A stretch of DNA of 64,000 nucleotides from Phocaeicola coprophilus (GTDB taxonomy: Bacteria > Bacteroidota > Bacteroidia > Bacteroidales > Bacteroidaceae): the NCBI GenBank assembly GCA_016900015.1, contig JACJJM010000010.1:56345-120344 (forward strand), read 5' to 3'. Of the stretch, positions 44,125 through 53,318 are shown in pieces. Positions within the stretch are counted from its first letter, which is position 1; the number at the start of each line of letters is the position of its first letter. The notes below the pieces were generated by a model. It ran no database searches. It saw only the letters and a program-made list of their open reading frames with translations, and had not been told where the DNA came from. Made by a program: the position numbers and the translations under genes.

Positions 44125-46179
44125 ATGAACGAACAGACAATCATGGATAATCCATTTCTTGAGACGTATCATACACCTCACCATACCCATCCTTTTGACC
44201 GAATACGGATGGAACACTACAAACCGGCTTTTCATGAAGGCATGAAGCGGCAGAATGCGGAAATTGATGCCATCGTGAGCAATCCGGAGACTCCTACGTT
44301 TGCGAACACTATTGTCGCACTGGAGCGGTCCGGTGAATTGTTGGAGCGGGTATGTCAGGTGTTTTTCAACCTGATGGAAGCTGAAAGCAGTGATGACATG
44401 CAGCAACTGGCCCAGGAAATATCTCCCGTGTTGGCCGAGCACAGCAACAACATAAGCTTGAATGAAAACTTGTTTGCCCGCGTGAAGGCTGTCTACGAGC
44501 AGGAGGGCGGGACGCTTGAGGGTGAGGACCGTGAGCTTTTGCAGAAGACGTATGACAGCTTTGTGCGGAGCGGTGCCAATCTGGAGGGTGAGGCCAAAGC
44601 GGAATATCGTCGGCTGAGCATGGAGCTCAGCAAGCTCACTGTACAGTTTGCACAAAACACACTGAAGGAAATGAACCGTTTCCAGCTGGTGGTCACCGAC
44701 CGGTCACAGTTGGCTGGTCTGCCGGAGTCGGCTGTCGAGGCGGCAGCGCAGACGGCGCGGGAGAAAGGGGAGGAAGGCTGGGTGTTCACGCTGCATGCTC
44801 CCAGCTATCGTCCGTTTATGACCTATTGTGCCGACCGTGGATTACGCCGTCGGATGTATATGGCATATATGACCCAGTGTACTCATGGTGACGAGTTTGA
44901 CAATCTGGACATCGTCCCCGCCATCGTGAATACGCGCATGAAGTTGGCGCAGGTGTTGGGATATGCCACTTATGCAGATTATGTCTTGCAAAAGCGTATG
45001 GCTGAAAACACGGACAATGTCTATCGGCTTCTGAATGAACTAATCGAAGCCTACCGGCCCACGGCTGAAGCCGAGTGTGAAGCCATTCGGGACTATGCGC
45101 GGCGGTTCGAGGGTGAGGATTTCAAGGTTATGCCTTGGGACTGGTCCTACTATTCGGAGAAGTTGAAGAATGAGAAATACAGCATTGACCAGGAGTTGCT
45201 CCGCCCTTACTTTGAGCTGGACAAGGTCATATCCGGTGTGTTCGGGCTGGCAACGCGCCTGTATGGCATCACATTCAGAGAGAACAAGGAGATACCGGTG
45301 TTCCATCCGGACGTGAAGGCTTATGAAGTCTTTGACAAAGACGGCAGTTATCTGGCTGTGCTTTATGCGGACTTTTATCCGCGTGAGACAAAACAGTCGG
45401 GTGCCTGGATGACTTCGTTCAAGGACCAATGGATGGAAGCCGACGGGACGAACAGCCGTCCTCACATCTCCATCACGACAAACTTTACGAAGCCGACAGC
45501 CAGCAAGCCTGCTTTGTTGACACTGGAAGAAGTGGAGACGTTCTTACATGAGTTCGGACATGCGCTTCACGGCATGTTTGCCAACACGCGTTACGCTTCC
45601 ATGAGCGGGACGAGCGTGTATCGTGACTTCGTGGAGTTGCCTTCTCAAATCATGGAGAATTTTGCTATCGAGAAAGACTTCCTGCATACCTTTGCCCGGC
45701 ATTATCAGACCGGGGAACCTTTGCCGGATGAATATGTAGAGCGCATTGTGAAAGCCTCAAACTTCAATGTAGCTTATGCTTGCCTGCGCCAAGTCAGCTT
45801 CGGGTTGCTTGACATGGCCTGGTACACTCGTCATGACGCGTTTGGCGGAGATGTACGTGCTTATGAGCAGGAGGCCTGGGCCAAAGCGCAACTCTTGCCA
45901 GCTGTGCCTGAGACGTGTATGAGCGTGCAGTTCTCGCACATCATGGACGGAGGTTATTCAGCCGGTTATTACAGTTACAAGTGGGCGGAAGTGCTTGATG
46001 CTGATGCTTTCTCTGTCTTCAAGGCGAAGGGCATCTTCGACACGGGCGTCGCGCAGTCGTTCCGGGACAATATCTTGTCTAGGGGCGGCACGGAGCATCC
46101 GATGGTGCTCTATAAACGTTTCCGCGGGCAGGAACCGACGATTGATGCATTGTTGCGTCGCAATGGGATTAAGAACTAA
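44125..46179 (+). CDS. M3-family metallopeptidase (peptidyl-dipeptidase/oligopeptidase A type)
   Basis: 684 aa zinc peptidase. The active site HEFGH is at residues 475-479 and the third ligand is Glu504 in YRDFVELPSQ; HIMDGGYSAGYYSYKWAEV is the C-terminal substrate-binding stretch of the family. There is no signal peptide, so it is probably cytoplasmic and degrades short peptides. DCP versus oligopeptidase A cannot be separated here. ATG 44143 (MDNPFLETYHTPHHT) is an alternative start. Confidence 0.92.
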   Translation: MNEQTIMDNPFLETYHTPHHTHPFDRIRMEHYKPAFHEGMKRQNAEIDAIVSNPETPTFANTIVALERSGELLERVCQVFFNLMEAESSDDMQQLAQEISPVLAEHSNNISLNENLFARVKAVYEQEGGTLEGEDRELLQKTYDSFVRSGANLEGEAKAEYRRLSMELSKLTVQFAQNTLKEMNRFQLVVTDRSQLAGLPESAVEAAAQTAREKGEEGWVFTLHAPSYRPFMTYCADRGLRRRMYMAYMTQCTHGDEFDNLDIVPAIVNTRMKLAQVLGYATYADYVLQKRMAENTDNVYRLLNELIEAYRPTAEAECEAIRDYARRFEGEDFKVMPWDWSYYSEKLKNEKYSIDQELLRPYFELDKVISGVFGLATRLYGITFRENKEIPVFHPDVKAYEVFDKDGSYLAVLYADFYPRETKQSGAWMTSFKDQWMEADGTNSRPHISITTNFTKPTASKPALLTLEEVETFLHEFGHALHGMFANTRYASMSGTSVYRDFVELPSQIMENFAIEKDFLHTFARHYQTGEPLPDEYVERIVKASNFNVAYACLRQVSFGLLDMAWYTRHDAFGGDVRAYEQEAWAKAQLLPAVPETCMSVQFSHIMDGGYSAGYYSYKWAEVLDADAFSVFKAKGIFDTGVAQSFRDNILSRGGTEHPMVLYKRFRGQEPTIDALLRRNGIKN

Positions 46180-46204
46180 TTATAAAGAACGAATCAAGAA
46201 GGAT

Positions 46205-46648
46205 ATGAAGTCAATAAAACTTGTATTAAAGCTCTCTCTGTTGTGCTTGTTGCTTCCTTTGTTTGTCGGATGCAATGAAGAGGACGACATAGAAGGCATC
46301 TTCATAGAAAGAACTTGGTATGTGACGAGTTTTCTCGATGCGGAAGGAAAGCCGGAAAACATCAACGATCAGGAGTTGGCTAACAATCGTGCCAATTACC
46401 GGATTGTCTTCACCCCGGAAACATTCAATGCCCAGGCCGGTACTTATGTGTTCAGTGGCCGTTGGACAGTGGATGGGAAAAACCAGTCCATTCACTTTAC
46501 GATGGATTCGGGCACATCGGGCACAAGTGAATTGAGCCATGCGTTAATAGATCGGTTGGAAAAGGCTGTCCGCTATGAAGGAAGCTATACGTACCTTCGC
46601 CTTTACACGGAAGCCGGGAATTCTGTTTTGTTCAGTCCGGGGGATTAA
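46205..46648 (+). CDS. Small lipoprotein (probably DUF4847)
   Basis: 147 aa. Signal LVLKLSLLCLLLPLFVGC with lipobox, then NEEDD. The mature part (FIERTWYVTSFLDAEGKPENINDQELANNRANYRIVFTPETFNAQAGTYVFSGRWTVDGKNQSIHF) is beta-rich, lipocalin-like in pattern. I associate it with DUF4847 because such a gene commonly precedes the dCMP deaminase in Bacteroides; the assignment is from memory. It follows the M3 gene by 25 nt and the deaminase gene starts 11 nt later. Confidence 0.6.
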   Translation: MKSIKLVLKLSLLCLLLPLFVGCNEEDDIEGIFIERTWYVTSFLDAEGKPENINDQELANNRANYRIVFTPETFNAQAGTYVFSGRWTVDGKNQSIHFTMDSGTSGTSELSHALIDRLEKAVRYEGSYTYLRLYTEAGNSVLFSPGD

Positions 46649-46659
46649 AATGAAGCGTT

Positions 46660-47094
46660 ATGTTGCATGAAGAAATCAAACAGCAGGAACTGGACAAGCG
46701 TTACATACGCATGGCGACCATCTGGGCGGAGAATTCCTATTGCAAACGTCGCCAAGTGGGAGCATTGATTGTCAAAGACAAGATGATAATATCCGACGGT
46801 TATAACGGCACACCCTCCGGGTTTGAGAATATTTGTGAAGATGAGAACAATGTGACCAAGCCCTATGTGTTGCATGCTGAAGCCAATGCCATCACGAAGA
46901 TAGCCCGTTCCAATAACAGCAGTGAGGGGGCTACGATGTATGTGACGGCATCTCCTTGCATCGAGTGTGCCAAGCTGATTATCCAGGCTGGTATCCGCCG
47001 GGTGGTGTATTCGGAGAAATACCGGTTGGAGGACGGGCTTGACCTGTTGCGCAAGGCCGGGATAGAAGTAGTATATGTGAATCCTAAAGAGTAA
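46660..47094 (+). CDS. Deoxycytidylate (dCMP) deaminase family protein
   Basis: 144 aa zinc enzyme. HAEANAI provides the His and Glu, and PCIECAKLI the two Cys. RRQVGALIVKDKMIISDGYNGTPSGF is the ComEB/dCMP-deaminase type N-terminal part. Converts dCMP to dUMP for dTMP synthesis. Lies in a close-packed series with the S41 protease (7 nt gap) and 5-formyl-THF cyclo-ligase; the last is also linked to dTMP synthesis through folate. Confidence 0.92.
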   Translation: MLHEEIKQQELDKRYIRMATIWAENSYCKRRQVGALIVKDKMIISDGYNGTPSGFENICEDENNVTKPYVLHAEANAITKIARSNNSSEGATMYVTASPCIECAKLIIQAGIRRVVYSEKYRLEDGLDLLRKAGIEVVYVNPKE

Positions 47095-47101
47095 TAAGAA
47101 T

Positions 47102-48757
47102 ATGAGTGAGAATAATAAGACATCGCGTTTTATTCCGATTATCATTGCCGTCAGCATTGTTGTCGGTGTGTTGATTGGGACTTTTTATGCCAACCATTTT
47201 TCAGGAAACAGGTTGAGCATCATTAATACATCATCCAATAAGTTGAACGACTTGCTTCGCATCATTGACGACAAGTATGTCGATTCGGTGAGCATGACGG
47301 ACCTGGTGGAGAAGGCCATGCCGCAGATTCTGGCGGAGCTTGACCCGCACTCCATGTACATATCGGCCAAGGATGTGGAGGCCAGCAATGCCGATTTGAA
47401 AGGACACTTCAGCGGCATCGGCGTGTCGTTCACCATCCAGCGTGACACCATTTGCATCAACAATGTGATACAAGGCGGGCCGTCGGAAAAGATAGGCCTC
47501 ATGCCGGGTGACCGCATCATAGCCGTCGACGACTCGGCGTTTGTCGGGAAGATGGTCACGAGCGAGTCGGCCATGCGGAAGCTGAAAGGCGAGAAGGGCA
47601 GTTCTGTGAAGCTCGGTGTCTATCGGCCCGGAGTGAAAGGAACGCTCGACTTTACAGTAGTGCGTGGTGACATCCCGTTGAAGAGTGTCGACACCTATTA
47701 TATGTTGACTGACAAGATTGGCTACATCAAGATAAACAAGTTTGCAGAAACTACCTATGCGGAGGTCATGATTGCCATCGCTACGCTCCAGCAGAAGGGA
47801 AGCGAGTCATTGGTTATCGACTTGCGGGGCAACACGGGCGGTTATCTTGGAGCTGCCGTGAACATCATCAATGAGTTCCTTCCACGAAACAGTTTGATTG
47901 TGTACACCGAGGGGCGGAAGTCTCCGCGCGAAGAGTTCCGTTCGGACGGGCGTGGCTCGAACCAGAATACGCCGCTGGTGCTCCTGACGGACGAGATTTC
48001 GGCTTCAGCCAGTGAAATCTTCTCCGGAGCTATTCAGGACAACGATCGGGGCGTGATTGTCGGACGGCGCACCTTCGGAAAAGGCCTTGTGCAGCAACCC
48101 ATCGACTTCCGCGACGGCTCGTCCATGCGTCTGACCGTGGCCCGTTATTATACGCCGTCGGGCCGGTGCATCCAGAAGCCGTACACACGCGGTGAGGGCA
48201 TGGAGTATGAATATGACATCGTGAACCGCTTCAATCATGGGGAATTCTTCTCGGAAGACAGCATCAAGCAAAACACCAAGGAGGTCTACCACACCGTGTT
48301 GGGACGTACGGTCTATGGAGGCGGAGGCATCATGCCTGACTATTTTGTGCCGCAAGACACCACCGGTTACACCTCTTATTATATGACCTGCGTGAACCGC
48401 GGTGTCTATGTCGAGTTCGGTTTCCAATACACGGACAAGAACCGTCAGAAGTTGGAAGAGTTTAAAGACCAGGCTTCACTCGTGGCCTACCTGAAACGGC
48501 AGAACTTGGTGGATAAGTTTGCACGCTTTGCCGAGACGCGCGGCATCAAGCGTCGCAACTTGATGATACGGAAGTCCTACACCCTCCTGGAGCGGCTGGT
48601 CATCGGAAGCATTGTGAACTATGCGCTTGATTTCGGCGACTATATCCAGTATCTGAATGAAAGCGACCCCACCGTGGCCAAGGCCATCGAAGTGCTGGAA
48701 AAGGGAGAAGCCTTCCCGCAGGCACTTGGTAGCGAAGAGAAGGAGGCAGGGCAATGA
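47102..48757 (+). CDS. S41-family C-terminal processing peptidase (CtpA/Prc type)
   Basis: 551 aa. One N-terminal membrane segment (FIPIIIAVSIVVGVLIGTF, about residues 11-29) anchors a periplasmic protease. A PDZ domain is at about 95-175 (GIGVSFTIQRDTICINNVIQGGPSEKIGLMPGDRI). The catalytic core has Ser302 in SASASE, Asp313, and Lys327 in RTFGKG, with the spacing seen in Tsp. A C-terminal helical part follows. Trims or degrades envelope proteins by the C-terminus. The next gene starts within its stop codon (ATGA). Confidence 0.93.
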   Translation: MSENNKTSRFIPIIIAVSIVVGVLIGTFYANHFSGNRLSIINTSSNKLNDLLRIIDDKYVDSVSMTDLVEKAMPQILAELDPHSMYISAKDVEASNADLKGHFSGIGVSFTIQRDTICINNVIQGGPSEKIGLMPGDRIIAVDDSAFVGKMVTSESAMRKLKGEKGSSVKLGVYRPGVKGTLDFTVVRGDIPLKSVDTYYMLTDKIGYIKINKFAETTYAEVMIAIATLQQKGSESLVIDLRGNTGGYLGAAVNIINEFLPRNSLIVYTEGRKSPREEFRSDGRGSNQNTPLVLLTDEISASASEIFSGAIQDNDRGVIVGRRTFGKGLVQQPIDFRDGSSMRLTVARYYTPSGRCIQKPYTRGEGMEYEYDIVNRFNHGEFFSEDSIKQNTKEVYHTVLGRTVYGGGGIMPDYFVPQDTTGYTSYYMTCVNRGVYVEFGFQYTDKNRQKLEEFKDQASLVAYLKRQNLVDKFARFAETRGIKRRNLMIRKSYTLLERLVIGSIVNYALDFGDYIQYLNESDPTVAKAIEVLEKGEAFPQALGSEEKEAGQ

Positions 48758-49311
48758 TGGAGGAAAAGAAAGCATTGCGCAAGCATATCGCACAACTGAA
48801 GGGTTCGATGAAGTCGTCGGACCTTTCAGTGGCGTCCGGACAGCTGTTTGCTCATGTGGAGCAGTTGCCGTTGTTTCAGGAAGCTCACACGGTGTTGTGC
48901 TACTATTCGCTGCCCGACGAAGTGCAGACGCATGATTTTGTGGAGCGATGGAAGGAGCGGAAGCGCATCCTGCTTCCTGTGGTGAAAGGGGCTGACCTGG
49001 AATTGAGATGTTACACGGGCCGGCAGGACCTGAAGCTCGGGGCGTACCACATCGAAGAACCGACGGGAGAATTGTTCACAGACTATGCTTCTGTCGACCT
49101 GGTGCTTGTGCCGGGCGTGTCGTTTGACGCCACGGGGGCACGGTTGGGACGCGGTAAAGGGTATTACGACCGCCTGCTTCCCAAGCTGTCTTCTTATAAT
49201 ATAGGTGTATGTTATGACTTTCAAGTGAGTCCGCAAGTGCCTTGCGAACCGTTTGACCGGCGGATGGATGCCGTGGTCACGGAGAGCGGATGGCTCTATG
49301 TCCGTCCTTGA
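48754..49311 (+). CDS. 5-formyltetrahydrofolate cyclo-ligase
   Basis: 185 aa. Converts 5-formyl-THF to 5,10-methenyl-THF with ATP. N-terminal KKALRKHIAQLKG, YYSLPDEVQT, and the substrate/ATP loop LGRGKGYYDRLL are family marks, and the length is typical. Overlaps the S41 gene by 4 nt. It is the last plus-strand gene before the convergent DUF721-recF pair, 5 nt away; no terminator is visible in that gap. Confidence 0.93.
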   Translation: MMEEKKALRKHIAQLKGSMKSSDLSVASGQLFAHVEQLPLFQEAHTVLCYYSLPDEVQTHDFVERWKERKRILLPVVKGADLELRCYTGRQDLKLGAYHIEEPTGELFTDYASVDLVLVPGVSFDATGARLGRGKGYYDRLLPKLSSYNIGVCYDFQVSPQVPCEPFDRRMDAVVTESGWLYVRP

Positions 49312-49316
49312 GCCTG

Positions 49317-49607
49317 TCAGCGGAAGACGATATTGGCAATGACCTGGGCGCCCACGTGGGTGTTCAGGTCATTTTTTATCATGTCGCGTCGCATCAGCAG
49401 TTCCTGGCGGATGACGGGCGAAGTGATGTGGACGTAGAGTGTCTGGTTCTTGATGAACAAGTCGCCCGTGTAGGCGGCAACGACCGGACCGAGCACGTCC
49501 TGCCATGACTGGATGAGGCGGTACTCGTTGAGTGGCGATTCCAGACCTGTCTGGCGCATATACTGCCGGATGAGCATCCCGATGGATTCTGCGTTTTTTC
49601 GTTTCAT
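49317..49607 (-). CDS. DUF721 protein (DciA-like)
   Basis: 96 aa. The KH-like pattern LIQSWQDVLGPVVAAYTGDLFIKNQTLYVHITSPVIRQELLMRRDMI matches DUF721. DciA proteins of this group help load the replicative DnaB helicase in bacteria without DnaC. The 4-nt overlap with recF and the location are typical, supporting a replication or repair role. Confidence 0.87.
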   Translation of the reverse strand: MKRKNAESIGMLIRQYMRQTGLESPLNEYRLIQSWQDVLGPVVAAYTGDLFIKNQTLYVHITSPVIRQELLMRRDMIKNDLNTHVGAQVIANIVFR

Positions 49608-50725
49608 GACTCTTTTTCCTCCCCGGTGATGTTTGTGACAGAGCCGTCGGCGATGGTGAACAGGCGGTAGTTCTGTTCCGTCTTTTTGAGTATCTGGTCC
49701 AGGTAGTCGCGGTTGGTGTCGGTGATGAATATCTGTCCGAAGCTGTCGCCGGCCACGAGCTTCACGATTTGCTCCACGCGCGAGGCATCCAGCTTGTCGA
49801 AGATGTCGTCGAGCAGCAGGATGGGGAGTGTCCGGCTGCCCGTGCGCTTCAGGAAGTTGAACTGTGCCAGCTTCAAGGCTATGAGGTACGTCTTGTTTTG
49901 CCCCTGCGAACCTTCGCGTTTGATGGGGTAGTCGCCCAGCTGCATGTCCAGCTCGTCCTTGTGGATGCCGTGGAGCGAATAGCCCATGATGCGGTCTTTC
50001 GGCCGGCTCTCACGGATGACGTCGATGAGTGCTCCCCGCTGGGCATGGGAGCGGTAGGTGAGGCCCACTTGCTCGCGGTCTTGCGAGATGTAGGAGTAGA
50101 ACGACTGGAAGATGGGGATGAATTCGTGGATGAACTCAGCCCGTTTCCGGTAGACTGTCTCGCCAGTCTCGGCCATCATCTCTTCCCACACGTCCAGCAA
50201 CTCGCTGTCGGGCTCTTCCTCTTGTTTGAGAAGCGTGTTGCGCTGTTGCAGGGCTTTGTTGTAGCGGAGCAATGCTTCCAGGTATTCCCTGTCATACTGC
50301 GAGATGACCACGTCCATGAAGCGGCGTCGCTCCTCGCTCCCTCCGGCAATCAGGTCAGAGTCGGCAGGCGACACCATGATGAGGGGGATAAACCCGATGT
50401 GGTCGGCCAGGCGCGGATATTCCTTCTTGTTGCGTTTGAACTGTTTCTTCTGCCGGCGTTTCAGTCCGCAGTAGATTTCCTCAGGTGTGCCGTCTTCCAG
50501 TTCGTAGAATCCCTGCACGACAAAGAATTCCTCTCCGTGACGGATGTTTTGCGAGTCGATGGGGTTGGAGGCGCTTTTGCAGAATGAAAGGTAGTAGACG
50601 GCATCGAGCAGGTTGGTCTTGCCCATACCGTTCTGTCCGATGAAGCAGTTTATTTTCGGTGAGAAGTCCAGCTCCACCTGCTCCAGGTTCTTATAGTTGA
50701 GTATGGAAATGCGTTTCAGTATCAT
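49604..50725 (-). CDS. recF: DNA replication and repair protein RecF
   Basis: 373 aa SMC-like ATPase assisting RecA loading at gaps. Walker A GQNGMGKTN is at residues 30-38, the signature region is KREGSQGQNKTYLIALKLAQF, and Walker B is LLLDDIFDKLD. Begins MILKRISILNYKNL, the usual RecF start. An exact -7 box lies just upstream. dnaA, dnaN and gyrB are not adjacent. Confidence 0.95.
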   Translation of the reverse strand: MILKRISILNYKNLEQVELDFSPKINCFIGQNGMGKTNLLDAVYYLSFCKSASNPIDSQNIRHGEEFFVVQGFYELEDGTPEEIYCGLKRRQKKQFKRNKKEYPRLADHIGFIPLIMVSPADSDLIAGGSEERRRFMDVVISQYDREYLEALLRYNKALQQRNTLLKQEEEPDSELLDVWEEMMAETGETVYRKRAEFIHEFIPIFQSFYSYISQDREQVGLTYRSHAQRGALIDVIRESRPKDRIMGYSLHGIHKDELDMQLGDYPIKREGSQGQNKTYLIALKLAQFNFLKRTGSRTLPILLLDDIFDKLDASRVEQIVKLVAGDSFGQIFITDTNRDYLDQILKKTEQNYRLFTIADGSVTNITGEEKES

Positions 50726-50730
50726 GCCCG

Positions 50731-50738
50731 CAAAGTTA
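50731..50738 (-). promoter_or_regulatory. -7 box of recF
   Basis: Minus-strand TAACTTTG, an exact TAnnTTTG match ending only 5 nt before the ATG at 50725; the mRNA would be nearly leaderless or have a very short leader. Confidence 0.45.
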
Positions 50739-50780
50739 AGTCATAATTCCCGATTCGGGAAATGAGCGGGGAGAAGTTTG

Positions 50781-51890
50781 TCAGTTTTCGGCAGCAGTCC
50801 GAATCGCTTGTTCTTCCTGGTCGACATAGTGGTTGAAGAATCGTATGATTTCCGGGTAGAAAGCTTCGAAAGTAGGATAGGTATCCCGCTGTTTTTGATA
50901 AGAAGTCAACAGAGTGACCAGTTGAGGCATCCAGCGGAAATTGCGTTGCATTTGTTGTTTGATTTCGTGGATGACATCTTGGGACGGATAGTCATGGTCT
51001 TTCAAATAGCAGACTACAGCGGCACGCACCAGCGATTCGCTGATGATGTCCTGCCAATTTCCGTAGGCTTGTTGCCGCATGGCCCATTTGGAAGTGGATA
51101 TCAGTTGAGAACCGCAATCTTGGAGGGCTGACACATGTTGAGGAAATTTTTGCTTGTCAAGCAGGTAGTTGATAAAAGAATGATTGAACTCATGAACCAG
51201 TGTAGACAGGTAGCCGCGGTTGTACATAGGGCGATTTTGCTTGTCGGCAATATATCCCACGATGGCAAAGACTTTAGTTGGTATTCCGTTTTCTTTGAGT
51301 GACGGACCGTAATTTCCGCCTCCGTTGCAGAAGCCGATAATGACGGAGAAGGTTTCCTGTGGAGCTTTCCCATAGAAAGGTGCGTACCAGTCGACGTCAA
51401 AATGCTGGAGCACGCTGTCACGGTAGGCTTTCAGTCCTCGTTCGTAGAAGGATTGGTGGGCTTGGAAAAACTCATGGAAACGAGTCTTCTGGTAGAAATC
51501 TGACAGCAAGGGCAGAAACTCAGTCAGGTCCACTTTCTTCCAACGTGATCCCAAGGACTTTTTGGCTTCGGGGATAAGCGTTAGTTCCTGTTGCTCTCCT
51601 TTTTGCAAACATAGGGCCATTGACATGACGGCATCGTAAGAAATGCCGTGCTTCTTGCGTATGTCTTTCATATACGACACTGCCGGATGGTCACTCCAGG
51701 CCGTGAAACAGGAGTCTATGTCGTGAATGTAGCTGCCTGCCATGTCCATGTGATATTCTTGATAGTTGGCGGAGCGTGCGAGGATGCTCATTAGTTCGAC
51801 TTGTTCGCTGACACGCGGTTCGATGTTTTGTGCTTGCAGTTGCGTGCAGAGAAGGGTGATAAGTAAGCCCCAGATGGTGTGTAGTTTCAT
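50781..51890 (-). CDS. DUF4932 exported putative metallopeptidase
   Basis: 369 aa. Signal peptide MKLHTIWGLLITLLCTQLQAQ. The body matches DUF4932, and LVHEFNHSF gives an HExxH zinc motif (His233, Glu234, His237). A possible downstream third ligand is Glu in DIISESLVRA. No activity is known for the family; peptidase is inferred from the motif. Single gene, 55 nt before recF on the same strand. Confidence 0.75.
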   Translation of the reverse strand: MKLHTIWGLLITLLCTQLQAQNIEPRVSEQVELMSILARSANYQEYHMDMAGSYIHDIDSCFTAWSDHPAVSYMKDIRKKHGISYDAVMSMALCLQKGEQQELTLIPEAKKSLGSRWKKVDLTEFLPLLSDFYQKTRFHEFFQAHQSFYERGLKAYRDSVLQHFDVDWYAPFYGKAPQETFSVIIGFCNGGGNYGPSLKENGIPTKVFAIVGYIADKQNRPMYNRGYLSTLVHEFNHSFINYLLDKQKFPQHVSALQDCGSQLISTSKWAMRQQAYGNWQDIISESLVRAAVVCYLKDHDYPSQDVIHEIKQQMQRNFRWMPQLVTLLTSYQKQRDTYPTFEAFYPEIIRFFNHYVDQEEQAIRTAAEN

Positions 51891-52093
51891 GATGCTCTGA
51901 TAGTTGATGTTTTTTGTCGGATGTTATTACAAAGGTATGAGATAAAGATTAGAAAGAAAAACGATTGGAAACATTTTTTCTTGTGTGTTGCTTGCTTCGC
52001 TTGTTGTTAATTTGCTAAGTCGTGGAAAATATTTCATACAAATGAAATCGCGTTTCAACATCTGTTTCTCGTCATCTGAAGCCCCTCAGAATG

Positions 52094-52202
52094 CCTCCTT
52101 AACACGGCCCGACCACGGACTTCTTTCCGTGGTCGGACGGACTAGAGTCGGTGCTCGGGCGGAAAGGAGTCCGTGGTCGGGCGGAATAGACTCGGCTTCT
52201 CG
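52094..52202. repeat. 22-bp-period mosaic element, copy 5
   Basis: Four 22-bp units (52112, 52134, 52156, 52178). Unit 1 carries the inner sequence inverted (ACTTCTTTCCGTGG), while unit 3 has CGGAAAGGAGTCCGTGG, so the element contains units in both senses. The left edge CCTTAACACGGCCCGACC matches the CCCTTAACACCGTCCGACC edge of copy 1. It lies in a 496-nt gap between two minus-strand genes; otherwise only the hairpin at 52264 is seen there. Confidence 0.8.
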
Positions 52203-52263
52203 ACGCTGTTTTTGTTTGAAAAGTATTTGTGTAAGCGTTTGAAAGATAGTTGTTTATGAAGAG

Positions 52264-52299
52264 AGACTCCCGACGGCTGTTCTTCGTGCCCGGGAGTCT
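52264..52299 (-). terminator. Weak hairpin downstream of the methyltransferase gene
   Basis: Nine-bp arms AGACTCCCG and CGGGAGTCT separated by 18 nt, 88 nt after the methyltransferase stop on the minus strand. No T-run follows, so termination is uncertain. Confidence 0.35.
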
Positions 52300-52386
52300 T
52301 TGAATGGATAGAATTTCATAGGCGAAGCAACTTATGTCAGCTTATATTTAGTCGGAAAAAGATAAACATTGTAACCTGACAGACAC

Positions 52387-53214
52387 TTATCGGGTAGCCT
52401 CTATCCGGTAAGCCCAGATACCGAACGAACGGCGCAGGGTAGGGACGAGGCGCATGAAGGCTCCGGCAAGTCCCCAGCGGCGTTTGGCGTGCTCGCTGTA
52501 GTAGAACTCGTCGATGAGGCGGATGTTTGAAGCCCATGTCTCAGGCTCGTGCGGGTCATCCATGCCCGATTTGAATTGCGCCTGAGTGTGTCTCACAGAG
52601 CTGTGCATCTTGGCTCTGTTCACCATCATGCGGCTTGAACGTTCCAGGTAAAGTTCGCTGTCCGGGAAATGGGCCGCGAGCCGGCAGACGAAGTCTTTCA
52701 CCATCCCGATGTCAAAATACATCGCCACGCCTTCGCAGACGAAGACGAATGGTTGGCCCGCATGACGGGTGTGCAGTTCGTCCATCCATCCTGAGTCGAA
52801 CATGGACGAAGCAATGTAGCGGTCGCGCTCGTTGGAGGGGAGGACACGCTCGCGAAAATCGATGACTTCCGGCAAGTCGAGTTCGTAGCACACGGCGCGG
52901 TCGGCCTGTTTCAGTCGTTGCCTGCGTGTGTCGAGTCCGCAGCCCAGAAAGACGGCCACCGGGTGCTCGTGCCGGGCGATGAAGTCGTCCGTGCGCTCGT
53001 CCAGATAGCGGGTGCGCACGGCCACACCCGTCAGGCTCATGTTGTCATGTTTGAACTGGGAGAAGTCGTAGTCGATGCGCCGGGTGAGTGCCACGGCCAG
53101 CGGGTCGCGCACGATGGCGTCGGGACGTTCCGTCTCGCGGGCACGCATGGAGAGGGGGATAAACAGCGTTTCGGCCACGCTGTCGGTCAGATGAGGTTTC
53201 ACTTTGTCGTTCAT
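52387..53214 (-). CDS. Class I SAM-dependent methyltransferase (TcmP/leucine carboxyl methyltransferase family)
   Basis: 275 aa. AVFLGCGLDTRRQRLK is the SAM-binding GxG loop (about residues 86-101), YELDLPEVIDFRERVLP is the following acidic strand, and FVCEGVAMYF is the family's post-II motif. The N-terminal DSVAETLFIPLSMRARETERPDAIVRDPLA is typical of the TcmP-like branch. These are O-methyltransferases of polyketides or proteins; the substrate is unknown. Divergent from an AraC regulator gene 104 nt away, which probably controls it. Confidence 0.82.
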   Translation of the reverse strand: MNDKVKPHLTDSVAETLFIPLSMRARETERPDAIVRDPLAVALTRRIDYDFSQFKHDNMSLTGVAVRTRYLDERTDDFIARHEHPVAVFLGCGLDTRRQRLKQADRAVCYELDLPEVIDFRERVLPSNERDRYIASSMFDSGWMDELHTRHAGQPFVFVCEGVAMYFDIGMVKDFVCRLAAHFPDSELYLERSSRMMVNRAKMHSSVRHTQAQFKSGMDDPHEPETWASNIRLIDEFYYSEHAKRRWGLAGAFMRLVPTLRRSFGIWAYRIEATR

Positions 53215-53247
53215 AAATACCTATGTTTTGTGATTGTTTCTTTTGGG

Positions 53248-53264
53248 CAAAGATGCTTACTTTG
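53248..53264. promoter_or_regulatory. Divergent promoter region between methyltransferase and AraC genes
   Basis: Minus-strand CATCTTTG (53248-53255) is a one-mismatch -7 box for the methyltransferase. Plus-strand TACTTTG (53258-53264) is a one-base-short box for the AraC gene. The sites overlap almost completely, so use of one may exclude the other. Confidence 0.4.
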
Positions 53265-53318
53265 CTTCATGAAAGGACGACCCGAAACGGAATGATTTTG
53301 TAAACATACGGAAGAACT

